Below, piece after piece: positions 1 to 7,743 of a stretch of 10,032 nucleotides of DNA. A program made the position numbers and the translations under genes. How positions within the stretch are numbered: the stretch's first letter is position 1; each line of letters opens with the position of its first letter. The notes under the pieces are model-generated. The model did no database searches, had not been told where the DNA came from, and saw only the letters and a list, made by a program, of their open reading frames with translations. Source of the stretch: Candidatus Nanohalarchaeota archaeon (lineage in GTDB: Archaea > EX4484-52); assembly GCA_030632385.1 (NCBI GenBank), contig DAOVUW010000026.1, positions 1 to 10,032 on the forward strand. Direction: 5' to 3'.

Positions 1-2
1 AA

Positions 3-3000
3 AACATACCTGCTAATTGTAACAGAGATTTTATAGAAGAGACAACCGCTTATCGTATCAAAGATTATTTAGATAAAGATATAGAAAACCTTCTTATAAA
101 ACATTATTTAGAAGATTATATCAATATAGGAATATGTAATAAAAATGAAAGAGAAAAATATAAAGATTTAATCAGCAATAAATTGATTCCTATTGCAGAT
201 TATTTGGATAGAAACCATCCTCATCAGTTTTTTGATATAATGATAAGGTCTTCAAGCATTGATGAACTCTGGGCTAAATTTGGCAATAAAGTAGATAAAA
301 AAGGAAGAGAAAATTCTTCGGGAAAAGTTATTCCATCTGTACCTAAGAAAGAAGATAATGATAAATTAGAAGTTGACGAACAATTAAATATTGAGCAGAA
401 GTTTAAAGACATAGAATTAAAAGAAGAAGGAAAAACAGATTCTTATGTGTTTAGAGGATTAAAAAAACTTTTAATGGACGAAAAAGAAGAAGTACATTTT
501 GATGGGAAAAAGCAAAAGGGACGAGAACCAACCGCAGAAAAAGAACAGACCGATAAAAAACAAATATTAAGCAAAAACAGCAATGCTGCAATGGCAGTAA
601 TAGAGTACATAAATAAAGGAAATAAAAATGAATTTGACCAATATGAATTTAATAAGAAATTTCCCGGACACGCAAAAACATTGTCTAAAATTCCCAGAGA
701 AGATTTGGAAAAATATATTAACTACTTGATGGGAGGAAGGTCAATTAAAATCATTAAAAGACAGAGGGAAAAAATTATTGAAATAACCTCTGAGAAAGAA
801 TGCAACGATGCAATTGAAAAAGTGATGGATTCAAAATTGCCGGATGATGAAATGTGGACAAAATACAAGGCAAAATTACTGGTGTATCTTGCATCGGGCA
901 TGAGTACATCTAAAATAAAAGAAGATTTTGATGGAAATAATGCACGTAAAAGTGCGTTAAGATTTTTGCAAAAAAATGAATTTATCGGAGGTTATCGAGG
1001 CAGATACCCACACATTACAGAAAAAACACGGATGATTTTTGAGAAAAAACAAGAGATAAATAAAGAAAATTCTATTTTTCAAAACAAAGAGGCATCTTTT
1101 AATCCAATTAGTTTTGTAGGAAAAATAAAAGATAAACTAATGCGTGAAGATAAAACCAGTTCTGATGTAGAAGATGAGAAAGTAATAGAAACCGCAATGA
1201 ATGAAAAAGGAAATTCTTTAAAAAAAAGAATAGTAGGGAGAAAAGAAATATTCACCTTATTAAATCAAATAAAGTCCACTACAAATGAAAACGTCAAAAG
1301 AGCATTGGCAAACAAAGCAATAATTAATTTTTCTATCGCAAGTTTGGAGGAATATGAAACAGTTTCTGAATGTGTAAATTCTATACGAGAATTGGGAAAA
1401 ATGGCGAAGTCTTTTCCGGAAGAATATAAAGAAAAACTCATTCCTGTAATTAACCCTTTAATTAAATTATTAGATAATGAAAATGAAGAGATTCGTGAAT
1501 CTGCGGTTTCAGCACTTGGAAACATAGCAGAAAATCTTCCTAAAAAATATAAAAATGAAATCTCTCTAATTAAGGACGCTTTATACAAAAGAGTAAATCC
1601 GGAGATAGAACAAAATATAACAGTACGCTCAGTTGTAAGCAAAACACTCGATAAATTAGGAGAACCAATAATGGAGCAGTCTTCAGAAAAAATTTCAAAT
1701 TTATCTGAAAAAGAAGATATATTTAATTATGTAAATATTATTTTCGAGAAGTACGACTTAATGGCAATGATGTTTGATTATGTGAAAATAAATGATAAGC
1801 AAACCATTCTATTGTACAAAAAATATCTTGACGAGCATGATCCTAAAAGGACTCTTTCATTCCAGTCTGCCCTTTACTTGTTTTGCATACTATGTGACAA
1901 TAATATAATTTTGCCCAATAAGACAGATGAGTTATTGCAGTTGTTGTTCAAAGAAAAAGAGCCTTTAAAATGGATGGAAAATGATGTGATTGGTGTTTGC
2001 AGGCAAACTTTTGAGAAAAATAAAATAAATACTAAAAATCTCGATTGGAAACAAATATTGGTAAAATCACTTATGGGGATAAACAAGGTAGGATATCCAA
2101 TTAAGGAAAATTTAACAAAAAATGAAGAAAAAATACATTATATTTTAAGCAAAATAAATCACTGTAATAAAGGCAAGTTTATGCTCAATCTTTGCTTTGC
2201 TTATGTATTAATGAAGTATGATAAAGAAACAATAGATAAAACACTCAAATATATATTACAAAAATCTGTACTTAGTATTGCCCTTAAAAATAAATTTATT
2301 TTTATTAACTCTTATAATAATGCTACTGGAATAAATACAGTAGTATACCATAAGTTTTTGCATTCTCCTGTGATGGTTGGATGTATTTTTGGTTTGCCTT
2401 CAGAAATTGGTCATTTTGTACACTATGCCAGTAATACATTTATTCCCTTTTTTGGACATATGGGAATAAAAGAAGGAGAAATAATGGATAGGCTGACAAT
2501 GTTAATATCTAAAACTACAGGAAGAGTTTTAGGAACCGATTTGGCTTTACAATATATTTATTGGATTTATGTGTATGGAGATGAACTAAAAAGCAAATTA
2601 AAAAGCAGTGAATTGGATGATATTCTAAAACAATTCAATGGTCAGAAAAACAACCTGTCAAAAGCAGATATCTTTTATATTGGTTTAATCAGGAAACAAA
2701 AAACGACTGAAGAAACTCAAACCTTTGCTGAAACGAGAAATAAAATAAATTCAATAGAAAAATACATGAATAAAAGTGATCCTGCTACTATTGTTGGAAT
2801 CTTTAGTTTATCATACAATAAAAAAAATTATAAAAACATTTCAATTATACAACGGAATTTACTTCCAGAAAATTTATTCAAACTAATAAAGAATTATCCT
2901 GAATCACATGAATTTGCAGAACGTATCTTAATTGAATTTACAGTCTCTGTTGCTTTGGCTTTGTACAATGCAGGGTATAGTGTTGCTGTTTTGTCCTTTA

Positions 3001-5804
3001 TATATACAAGAGGGGCAGAATATTTGCTCAAAAATGCAAAAATGAAACATAAGAGAGATTGGGAAAATATATTTGAAAAAATAAATGAAATCGACTCAGC
3101 CAAAATTACAGAATGGATAAATGAAGGAATACAAAAAGGAGAAATAACAACACATGATTTGAAACTAAAAAAAATGACAATTGAAGAAATTGAAAATCTC
3201 TCTGTTGAATCTGAAAATCCAACAACAGAAGAATATCTAAAACAATTTGAATCAACAGCAAAATTAAGTGCAAATAATTTTAAAAAAGATGAAAATTCAA
3301 AAAGAGATGAGAAAACAGGTTCTGCGTCTGGAGGACAATCTGTTTTTTCTACAGAAGACCAAATCAAAAACGCAGACATATCTAATCCGGCACATGTTGA
3401 AAGCCTGATGAGAACAACAACATCTGGTGGTGATTTAAGCCAATCTGCAAAAGAAAAATTAGAACATGTCCATCCAACACTTTATAGTAAAACCTATCAG
3501 AATTTAACCCGTACTTTTCCTTTCATGAAAGGTTTATTAAAAGAAACAAAAGAACCGCATGATGAAGAGAACAAACACGCTCAACAAAAAGCACCTTCTT
3601 TGCTTTCTGGATTATTTGAAGGACATGAAAGACCAGTGAAAAAAGAACCGTCCGATTATGTTTCTCCGGAATACAAAAAAGTATATTCGAGCGAACCAAA
3701 AAAAATAGAAAATAATTGTATTGAATATGAATACAAATATGCAGATACAAATGACTTTGCAGGAAGAGTAGTTTTATACGAACCATCTTTTGAATATTTT
3801 AAAAAATTCGGCTATCCTCTAAAAAATTTTGTCGGAGAAAGAGGAAAAGCATTTTTAGAGGAAATGACAAACATAAGGTATAATAATCTAAATTTTGCAG
3901 GAGAAACATCTTTGCCAATGATACAGGAATTCAGAGATACGAAATTAAAGGATAATAAATTTAAAGAAAAAATAATAAGTACACGACTTAGAATTAATCC
4001 AATTACCGGCGGATTTAGACGACTTACATTTATGTCTTCTGTAAATATTGGCGGGGAACAATTCTATCCTAATGTTAAATTTCCGGGCGATCAAAAAAAA
4101 CACATTTCTTTTGATTATTTTAAAAGTAGTGTGATTTTGATGGAAAAATTTCCAAACATAAATTTATTTCCGCCGGTAATGTATGTAGAATTACCGGGTG
4201 ACCAATATAATTTTTATGGTAATAAAATAACATACGACAAAAATAAGAGTCCTGCTTTTTTATTTTTTTTTACCCCTGAAGGAAGAAGAACTCTGAACAT
4301 GTCTATTGAACAAACAAATCAAGATAAATATATAGATTCGAAATATATAAGTCATGTTTCTGATAAAAACAAAAAGGAAATTGATGAAATAATTGCAAAC
4401 ATTGTACAAGCACCATATAAATTTTTGGCAAAATGTCATTCATGTGGTTTTTATTTAAGTTTTTGGAGAGGTAGTAATATCCATTACGGAAATTTCTTTT
4501 TATCAGAAAGTGGAAAAGTTTTCAATGTAGCAGATATTACAATGCATAAAGAAAATTCCTATTCAATTGCAATTAAAAGAGATCTTGCTGTTTTTTATGC
4601 ATCAAATGGAGGATTATATAAATTAATGAGAAGATTGAATTTTTCAAAAGAAGATATTTCTATGATTGAAAAAGTAGGAAAGCAAACTTATCTTTCTGAG
4701 ATAAAAAAAATAGCCAATAATAATACAGATAATTTTGTTAAAAAAAATGCAAATGCCATATTGTCTTCATTTAGCAATGAAGAATCTCTTGCATTGACAA
4801 GTGATGAAAAAGATAAAGTAAATTCAGATATAAAAACAAATGTTAATTCGATAAAAGAAAAAACAATAAATGATCTTGAAAAACATTTAAATAAAATAAG
4901 AATAAATGAAAATCTAAAAGAACAATGGTTATCCCATTATAATAATATAATATCCTATGTTCCTTTGAAAAATATAAGTTCTTTAGAAGAAATATATTCT
5001 GAAGTCAAAGATAGGATTAAAAATAATAGATTTTCAGAACATGATTTAAAAATTGAAATAATAAAATATGCTCTTTTAATGAACAAATATTCCGGAAATA
5101 TAGAAGGTATTCCTTTTTTAATAGAATTATTGAAAGAAAAAGATTTTACTATATTGGTTGCTTATGGAATCGAACATACGGCAAATAATATTAATGGAAC
5201 AGAAAAAGATAGGGACTTGTTGTCTTCTGCAATTAATCCATTAATTAGAATATTAAAAGATAAAGAATTCATAAGTAGTTATCACAGCAATCTAATTACA
5301 GGAACAGTGCATTCTCTTGATGATCGCATTATAGATGCATTATGGGGCATACATGATAGAATTTTAGATAAAGACGATAAAAAAACAATAAGAACCGCGA
5401 TAGATTCTTTTTTAAATAAAGACAACTCTCTTTCAGGACAAGTAACACCATATGCAAAATCAGAAGATATACCTGAATCTATAACAAACAAAGCAGAAGC
5501 AGAGAGGGTAATGAAAACTGCTTTATCTTCTGAAGGTTATGTTACAATATCGGCAAGAGATACTGCAAAAAAAGTATTGACAAAATTAGCAAAAAGAGAT
5601 AAAAAAGGAAGAGAATTATACGAAGAAGTTTTGAATGAAGAAAAAAGGCGTAAATCATATAATTTAGTTAAAGAAGAAATTAATGTTGGAACAGTTGATG
5701 ATTTGCCTGACGCAATGCAAAAAGAGGAAATTGAAGCAGAAGTTGAAAATATAGAAGAAGAAATAAAAGATATTTTGCACGCCATTCAGAAAAAGGTAAA
5801 GTAG
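3..5804 (+). CDS. Giant HEAT-repeat protein with a divergent protein-kinase-like domain (5' end outside window)
   Basis: No family recognised over the full length. The frame is open from base 3 to the TAG at 5802-5804 (at least 1933 residues). A TTG at 183 could be taken as the start, but 60 coding-like codons precede it without a stop or Met, so the true start lies upstream. Residues here count from base 3. Seen in order: a helical N-terminus; a Lys/Glu-rich linker (about 95-195); two winged-helix-like segments (about 195-260 and 287-348); HEAT-like repeats (about 415-560, with INPLIKLLDNENEEIRESAV); a long unrecognised helical region with hydrophobic stretches; a Ser/Thr/Gly-rich linker (about 1080-1220); a kinase-like domain (about 1300-1550) with possible ATP Lys1359, loop H1494-Y-G-N1497 and metal-site-like D1511; a second HEAT-like segment (about 1700-1810); and a charged coiled-coil-like end. 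No signal peptide can be judged. The reading frame is secure; the domain calls are inference. Confidence 0.9.
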   Translation, partial: NIPANCNRDFIEETTAYRIKDYLDKDIENLLIKHYLEDYINIGICNKNEREKYKDLISNKLIPIADYLDRNHPHQFFDIMIRSSSIDELWAKFGNKVDKKGRENSSGKVIPSVPKKEDNDKLEVDEQLNIEQKFKDIELKEEGKTDSYVFRGLKKLLMDEKEEVHFDGKKQKGREPTAEKEQTDKKQILSKNSNAAMAVIEYINKGNKNEFDQYEFNKKFPGHAKTLSKIPREDLEKYINYLMGGRSIKIIKRQREKIIEITSEKECNDAIEKVMDSKLPDDEMWTKYKAKLLVYLASGMSTSKIKEDFDGNNARKSALRFLQKNEFIGGYRGRYPHITEKTRMIFEKKQEINKENSIFQNKEASFNPISFVGKIKDKLMREDKTSSDVEDEKVIETAMNEKGNSLKKRIVGRKEIFTLLNQIKSTTNENVKRALANKAIINFSIASLEEYETVSECVNSIRELGKMAKSFPEEYKEKLIPVINPLIKLLDNENEEIRESAVSALGNIAENLPKKYKNEISLIKDALYKRVNPEIEQNITVRSVVSKTLDKLGEPIMEQSSEKISNLSEKEDIFNYVNIIFEKYDLMAMMFDYVKINDKQTILLYKKYLDEHDPKRTLSFQSALYLFCILCDNNIILPNKTDELLQLLFKEKEPLKWMENDVIGVCRQTFEKNKINTKNLDWKQILVKSLMGINKVGYPIKENLTKNEEKIHYILSKINHCNKGKFMLNLCFAYVLMKYDKETIDKTLKYILQKSVLSIALKNKFIFINSYNNATGINTVVYHKFLHSPVMVGCIFGLPSEIGHFVHYASNTFIPFFGHMGIKEGEIMDRLTMLISKTTGRVLGTDLALQYIYWIYVYGDELKSKLKSSELDDILKQFNGQKNNLSKADIFYIGLIRKQKTTEETQTFAETRNKINSIEKYMNKSDPATIVGIFSLSYNKKNYKNISIIQRNLLPENLFKLIKNYPESHEFAERILIEFTVSVALALYNAGYSVAVLSFIYTRGAEYLLKNAKMKHKRDWENIFEKINEIDSAKITEWINEGIQKGEITTHDLKLKKMTIEEIENLSVESENPTTEEYLKQFESTAKLSANNFKKDENSKRDEKTGSASGGQSVFSTEDQIKNADISNPAHVESLMRTTTSGGDLSQSAKEKLEHVHPTLYSKTYQNLTRTFPFMKGLLKETKEPHDEENKHAQQKAPSLLSGLFEGHERPVKKEPSDYVSPEYKKVYSSEPKKIENNCIEYEYKYADTNDFAGRVVLYEPSFEYFKKFGYPLKNFVGERGKAFLEEMTNIRYNNLNFAGETSLPMIQEFRDTKLKDNKFKEKIISTRLRINPITGGFRRLTFMSSVNIGGEQFYPNVKFPGDQKKHISFDYFKSSVILMEKFPNINLFPPVMYVELPGDQYNFYGNKITYDKNKSPAFLFFFTPEGRRTLNMSIEQTNQDKYIDSKYISHVSDKNKKEIDEIIANIVQAPYKFLAKCHSCGFYLSFWRGSNIHYGNFFLSESGKVFNVADITMHKENSYSIAIKRDLAVFYASNGGLYKLMRRLNFSKEDISMIEKVGKQTYLSEIKKIANNNTDNFVKKNANAILSSFSNEESLALTSDEKDKVNSDIKTNVNSIKEKTINDLEKHLNKIRINENLKEQWLSHYNNIISYVPLKNISSLEEIYSEVKDRIKNNRFSEHDLKIEIIKYALLMNKYSGNIEGIPFLIELLKEKDFTILVAYGIEHTANNINGTEKDRDLLSSAINPLIRILKDKEFISSYHSNLITGTVHSLDDRIIDALWGIHDRILDKDDKKTIRTAIDSFLNKDNSLSGQVTPYAKSEDIPESITNKAEAERVMKTALSSEGYVTISARDTAKKVLTKLAKRDKKGRELYEEVLNEEKRRKSYNLVKEEINVGTVDDLPDAMQKEEIEAEVENIEEEIKDILHAIQKKVK

Positions 5805-5813
5805 AATAATCAG

Positions 5814-5824
5814 ATATATATAAT
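5814..5824 (+). promoter_or_regulatory. Candidate TATA element before the AlbA_2 gene
   Basis: The 39-base gap between the giant gene and the next ATG (5844) contains ATATATATAAT. Its centre lies about 25 bases upstream of that ATG, which fits an archaeal TATA box driving a leaderless transcript. The same bases include TATAAT (5819-5824), a perfect bacterial -10 hexamer, but I see no good -35 partner at the right spacing. In DNA this AT-rich such strings arise by chance, so the call is weak. Confidence 0.25.
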
Positions 5825-5843
5825 TGTATGAGTTAATTAAAAT

Positions 5844-7325
5844 ATGGACAAAAACAAACTATTGGCATTAATCAAAAAAGGAGAGTCAGAGGTCGTTGAA
5901 TTCAAAAAATCAACTGCACAAATAGAGAGGGCTTTAAGGGCAATATGCTCATTCTTAAATCATAAAGGAGGAATAATTTACTTTGGAATATCTGATAAAA
6001 ATGAATTAATAGGGCAGGATGTATCTGATTCAACACTCAAGTTGATTTCTCAGAAAATTAGGCAGAAAATCAAGCCGGAAGTTTCGCCCGAGATTGAAGT
6101 TCTGGAAATAAATAAGAAAAAAATCATCGGGGTAAAAACAAAAGAAGGAAGAAACAAGCCATATTATCTAGATGGAATTGCTTATATGCGAACAGGAACC
6201 GAAAGCCCGGTGATTGCTTCTGATGAGTTGGAAAGAATTATTTTAAAGAAAAATAAGATACAATGGGACTCTGAAATCTGTGAAGATGCAACTTTGGAAG
6301 ATATTGATGAAAAAGCAGTTGGTGTCTTTAAAGAGCAATATGAAAATATAAACAAAATTATTATTAATGGTTCTAACAAGAAATTATTAAATGCTTTAAA
6401 TTGTATCAGGGAATTTAATGGAGACATAAAAATAACAAATGCAGGTATTTTGCTATTTGGCAAAGAACCAAAGAAATTCTTTTTGATGGATTATGTAACC
6501 GTCGTAAGATATCCTGGAAAAAACAGGGCGCAGACTTATCTCGACATTAAAGATTTTTATGGGAATTTATTTGTTATTGTTGATTCTGTAAATGAATACA
6601 TAAAACAGCATGTTCAGGAAATCTCACATGTAGTTGAAGGTCAGATTCCAAGAAACATAATACCACAATATCCTTATTTTGCTATCAGAGAATTAATTAC
6701 AAATGCAGTTGTGCATAGGGATTATACCAATATAGGTTCAAGAATCATTATAAGAATGTTTAAGGACAGGATTGAATTTTCTTCTCCTGGGTCGTTACCT
6801 GCCAATGTTACTGTGGAAAATATTGTAGATGAGCAATATTCAAGGAATTCGATAATAGCTGAAGTTTTTAATAAAGTGAGATATATAGAGAAACTTGGCG
6901 AAGGATGGGATAAAATAATGTCTGCTGTTATGGAACATCCATTTAAGCCAAAATTGCCTGACATCAGAGATACTGGAAATACAGTTATTGTTATGCTGTT
7001 TAGCCCAAAAGAAGAGTTATTGGAACAGGGTGTTGAGTACACAGAGCAATCGAAAAATAGTTTAGAAAGATTTGGACCGATTATTGAACAGCTGGGAGAG
7101 AGGCAGGTATTGGCAATAAAGCATGTTATTAAGGAAAGAAAGATTACGAGCAGGGCGTATGGGAAAATAAATAAGGTAAGTGAGAGAACAGCGAGGAATG
7201 ATATTAGAGATTTGGTCGATAAAGGTATATTGAAAAAATTAGGGACGGCTCAGGCAACATATTATATTATTAAAGATCCGGCAATATCCGGCAATATCCG
7301 GCAATATCCAACAAATGACATATAG
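5844..7325 (+). CDS. AlbA_2 / HATPase / winged-helix transcriptional regulator-like protein (Schlafen AlbA_2 family)
   Basis: A 493-residue protein with the classic order of this family, often annotated as an ATP-binding or RecG-related transcriptional regulator. Residues about 10-130 form the AlbA_2 (Schlafen-type) domain, starting at ESEVVEFKKS and continuing through NHKGGIIYFGISD and GIAYMRTGTESP. Residues about 275-395 form a HATPase_c_4-type domain: the N-box is R282-E283-LITN287-AVVH291-R292-D293-Y, followed by SSPG316-SLPAN and the glycine loop EKLG352-EG354-WDKI. Residues about 415-480 form a winged helix (KVSERTARNDIRDLVDKGIL). Length is typical for the family. Known members are usually regulators; some AlbA_2 proteins occur in toxin-antitoxin or defence settings, but the target here is unknown. 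The ATG at 5844 is chosen because the AlbA_2 motif begins 14 codons in; no Shine-Dalgarno is visible. The last residues are encoded by a 10-bp tandem repeat, so the exact C-terminus may vary. Confidence 0.93.
   Translation: MDKNKLLALIKKGESEVVEFKKSTAQIERALRAICSFLNHKGGIIYFGISDKNELIGQDVSDSTLKLISQKIRQKIKPEVSPEIEVLEINKKKIIGVKTKEGRNKPYYLDGIAYMRTGTESPVIASDELERIILKKNKIQWDSEICEDATLEDIDEKAVGVFKEQYENINKIIINGSNKKLLNALNCIREFNGDIKITNAGILLFGKEPKKFFLMDYVTVVRYPGKNRAQTYLDIKDFYGNLFVIVDSVNEYIKQHVQEISHVVEGQIPRNIIPQYPYFAIRELITNAVVHRDYTNIGSRIIIRMFKDRIEFSSPGSLPANVTVENIVDEQYSRNSIIAEVFNKVRYIEKLGEGWDKIMSAVMEHPFKPKLPDIRDTGNTVIVMLFSPKEELLEQGVEYTEQSKNSLERFGPIIEQLGERQVLAIKHVIKERKITSRAYGKINKVSERTARNDIRDLVDKGILKKLGTAQATYYIIKDPAISGNIRQYPTNDI
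7276..7309 (+). repeat. 10-bp tandem repeat at the 3' end of the AlbA_2 gene
   Basis: The unit CCGGCAATAT occurs three times back to back (7278-7287, 7288-7297, 7298-7307), flanked by AT on the left and CC on the right, giving about 3.4 copies. The unit is not a multiple of three, so each copy is read in a different frame (PAIS, GNIR, QYP), and a change in copy number changes the C-terminus. With two copies the frame would skip the TAG at 7323 and continue to the TGA at 7450-7452. With one or four copies it would meet a TGA at 7316-7318. Confidence 0.9.
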
Positions 7326-7733
7326 TGATATGCTTATGAAAAAATCAACAGCAAAGTTCAGGGACGATGAGAGTTTTGTTAATTGTTCCTTATTGGTTCA
7401 GGATATATATTTTGCAGGGAAGAGTATATCTGAGTTATGCAAAAAAAAGTGATATAAATATGAATGAAAAAGAATTTGAGCAGATGCTAAGAAAAGCATT
7501 TATTATATATTCAGATAATTATGGGACATTCAAGACATGACTTTGATTGCTGTCTTGATGATACGATAAAAAAATAAAAGGAAGAAAGATATTATGTGCT
7601 TTGATAATTTCAGATAAAATAAAAGCACTTTAGAGTAACAAGATAAAAGACAAATATGAACAAAAAAGAACCATGCAAATGGTTATTAAAAAGAGATGAC
7701 AGTGCAATAAAAAGCACTTGCTCAATAACATAA
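7315..7733 (+). pseudogene. Probable decayed or frameshifted small gene filling the gap before the last CDS
   Basis: No intact gene, RNA gene or clear terminator is visible between 7326 and 7743. The stretch does hold consecutive coding-like fragments in different frames. 7315-7452 (45 codons, overlapping the AlbA_2 3' end) contains KKSTAKFRDDESFVNC and YFAGKSISELCKK, and stops just after an A8 run at 7441-7448. Removing one A from that run joins it to 7460-7540 (EKEFEQMLRKAFIIYSDNYG), giving 74 residues in all. Next come DFDCCLDDTIKK (7539-7574, ending at an A7 run) and, in another frame, GRKILCALIISDKIKAL up to a TAG at 7630-7632. Last is 7656-7733 (25 codons, KKEPCKWLLKRDDSAIK). Breaks at A-runs suggest indels, sequencing error or slippage. 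I do not recognise the family. It could also be one or two genuine small genes, or the former C-terminal tail of the AlbA_2 protein. Confidence 0.4.
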
Positions 7734-7743
7734 AATATTGACT

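Noticed and set aside
2929..3030. Hydrophobic stretch in the giant protein as a membrane segment
   Set aside because: VSVALALYNAGYSVAVLSFI is broken by Asn, Gly and Ser and is followed by repeat-like helices; a buried helical-repeat core explains it as well as a membrane span does.
2894..3379. Minus-strand open frame of 161 codons (and shorter ones elsewhere on the minus strand)
   Set aside because: It lies wholly inside the giant + strand gene. Its Ser/Phe/Leu-rich composition is what the reverse complement of Lys/Glu-rich codons gives, and it has no recognisable motif.
4434..4445. C-H-S-C pair (CxxC) just before the kinase-like loop, as a zinc site
   Set aside because: Only one CxxC pair is present and no second Cys/His pair lies nearby to complete a zinc site.
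7618..7730. Imperfect direct repeat AATAAAAGCACTT at 7618-7630 and AATAAAAAGCACTT at 7706-7719, each followed by a similar ...TAACA
   Set aside because: It is short, imperfect and in very AT-rich DNA; both copies can encode IKAL in fragments of the decayed region. There is not enough to call an insertion-site duplication or attachment site.
7326..7743. tRNA, CRISPR array or structured RNA in the gap
   Set aside because: No cloverleaf-like pairing, no regularly spaced repeats and no GC-rich stems were seen; the stretch looks like broken coding sequence.
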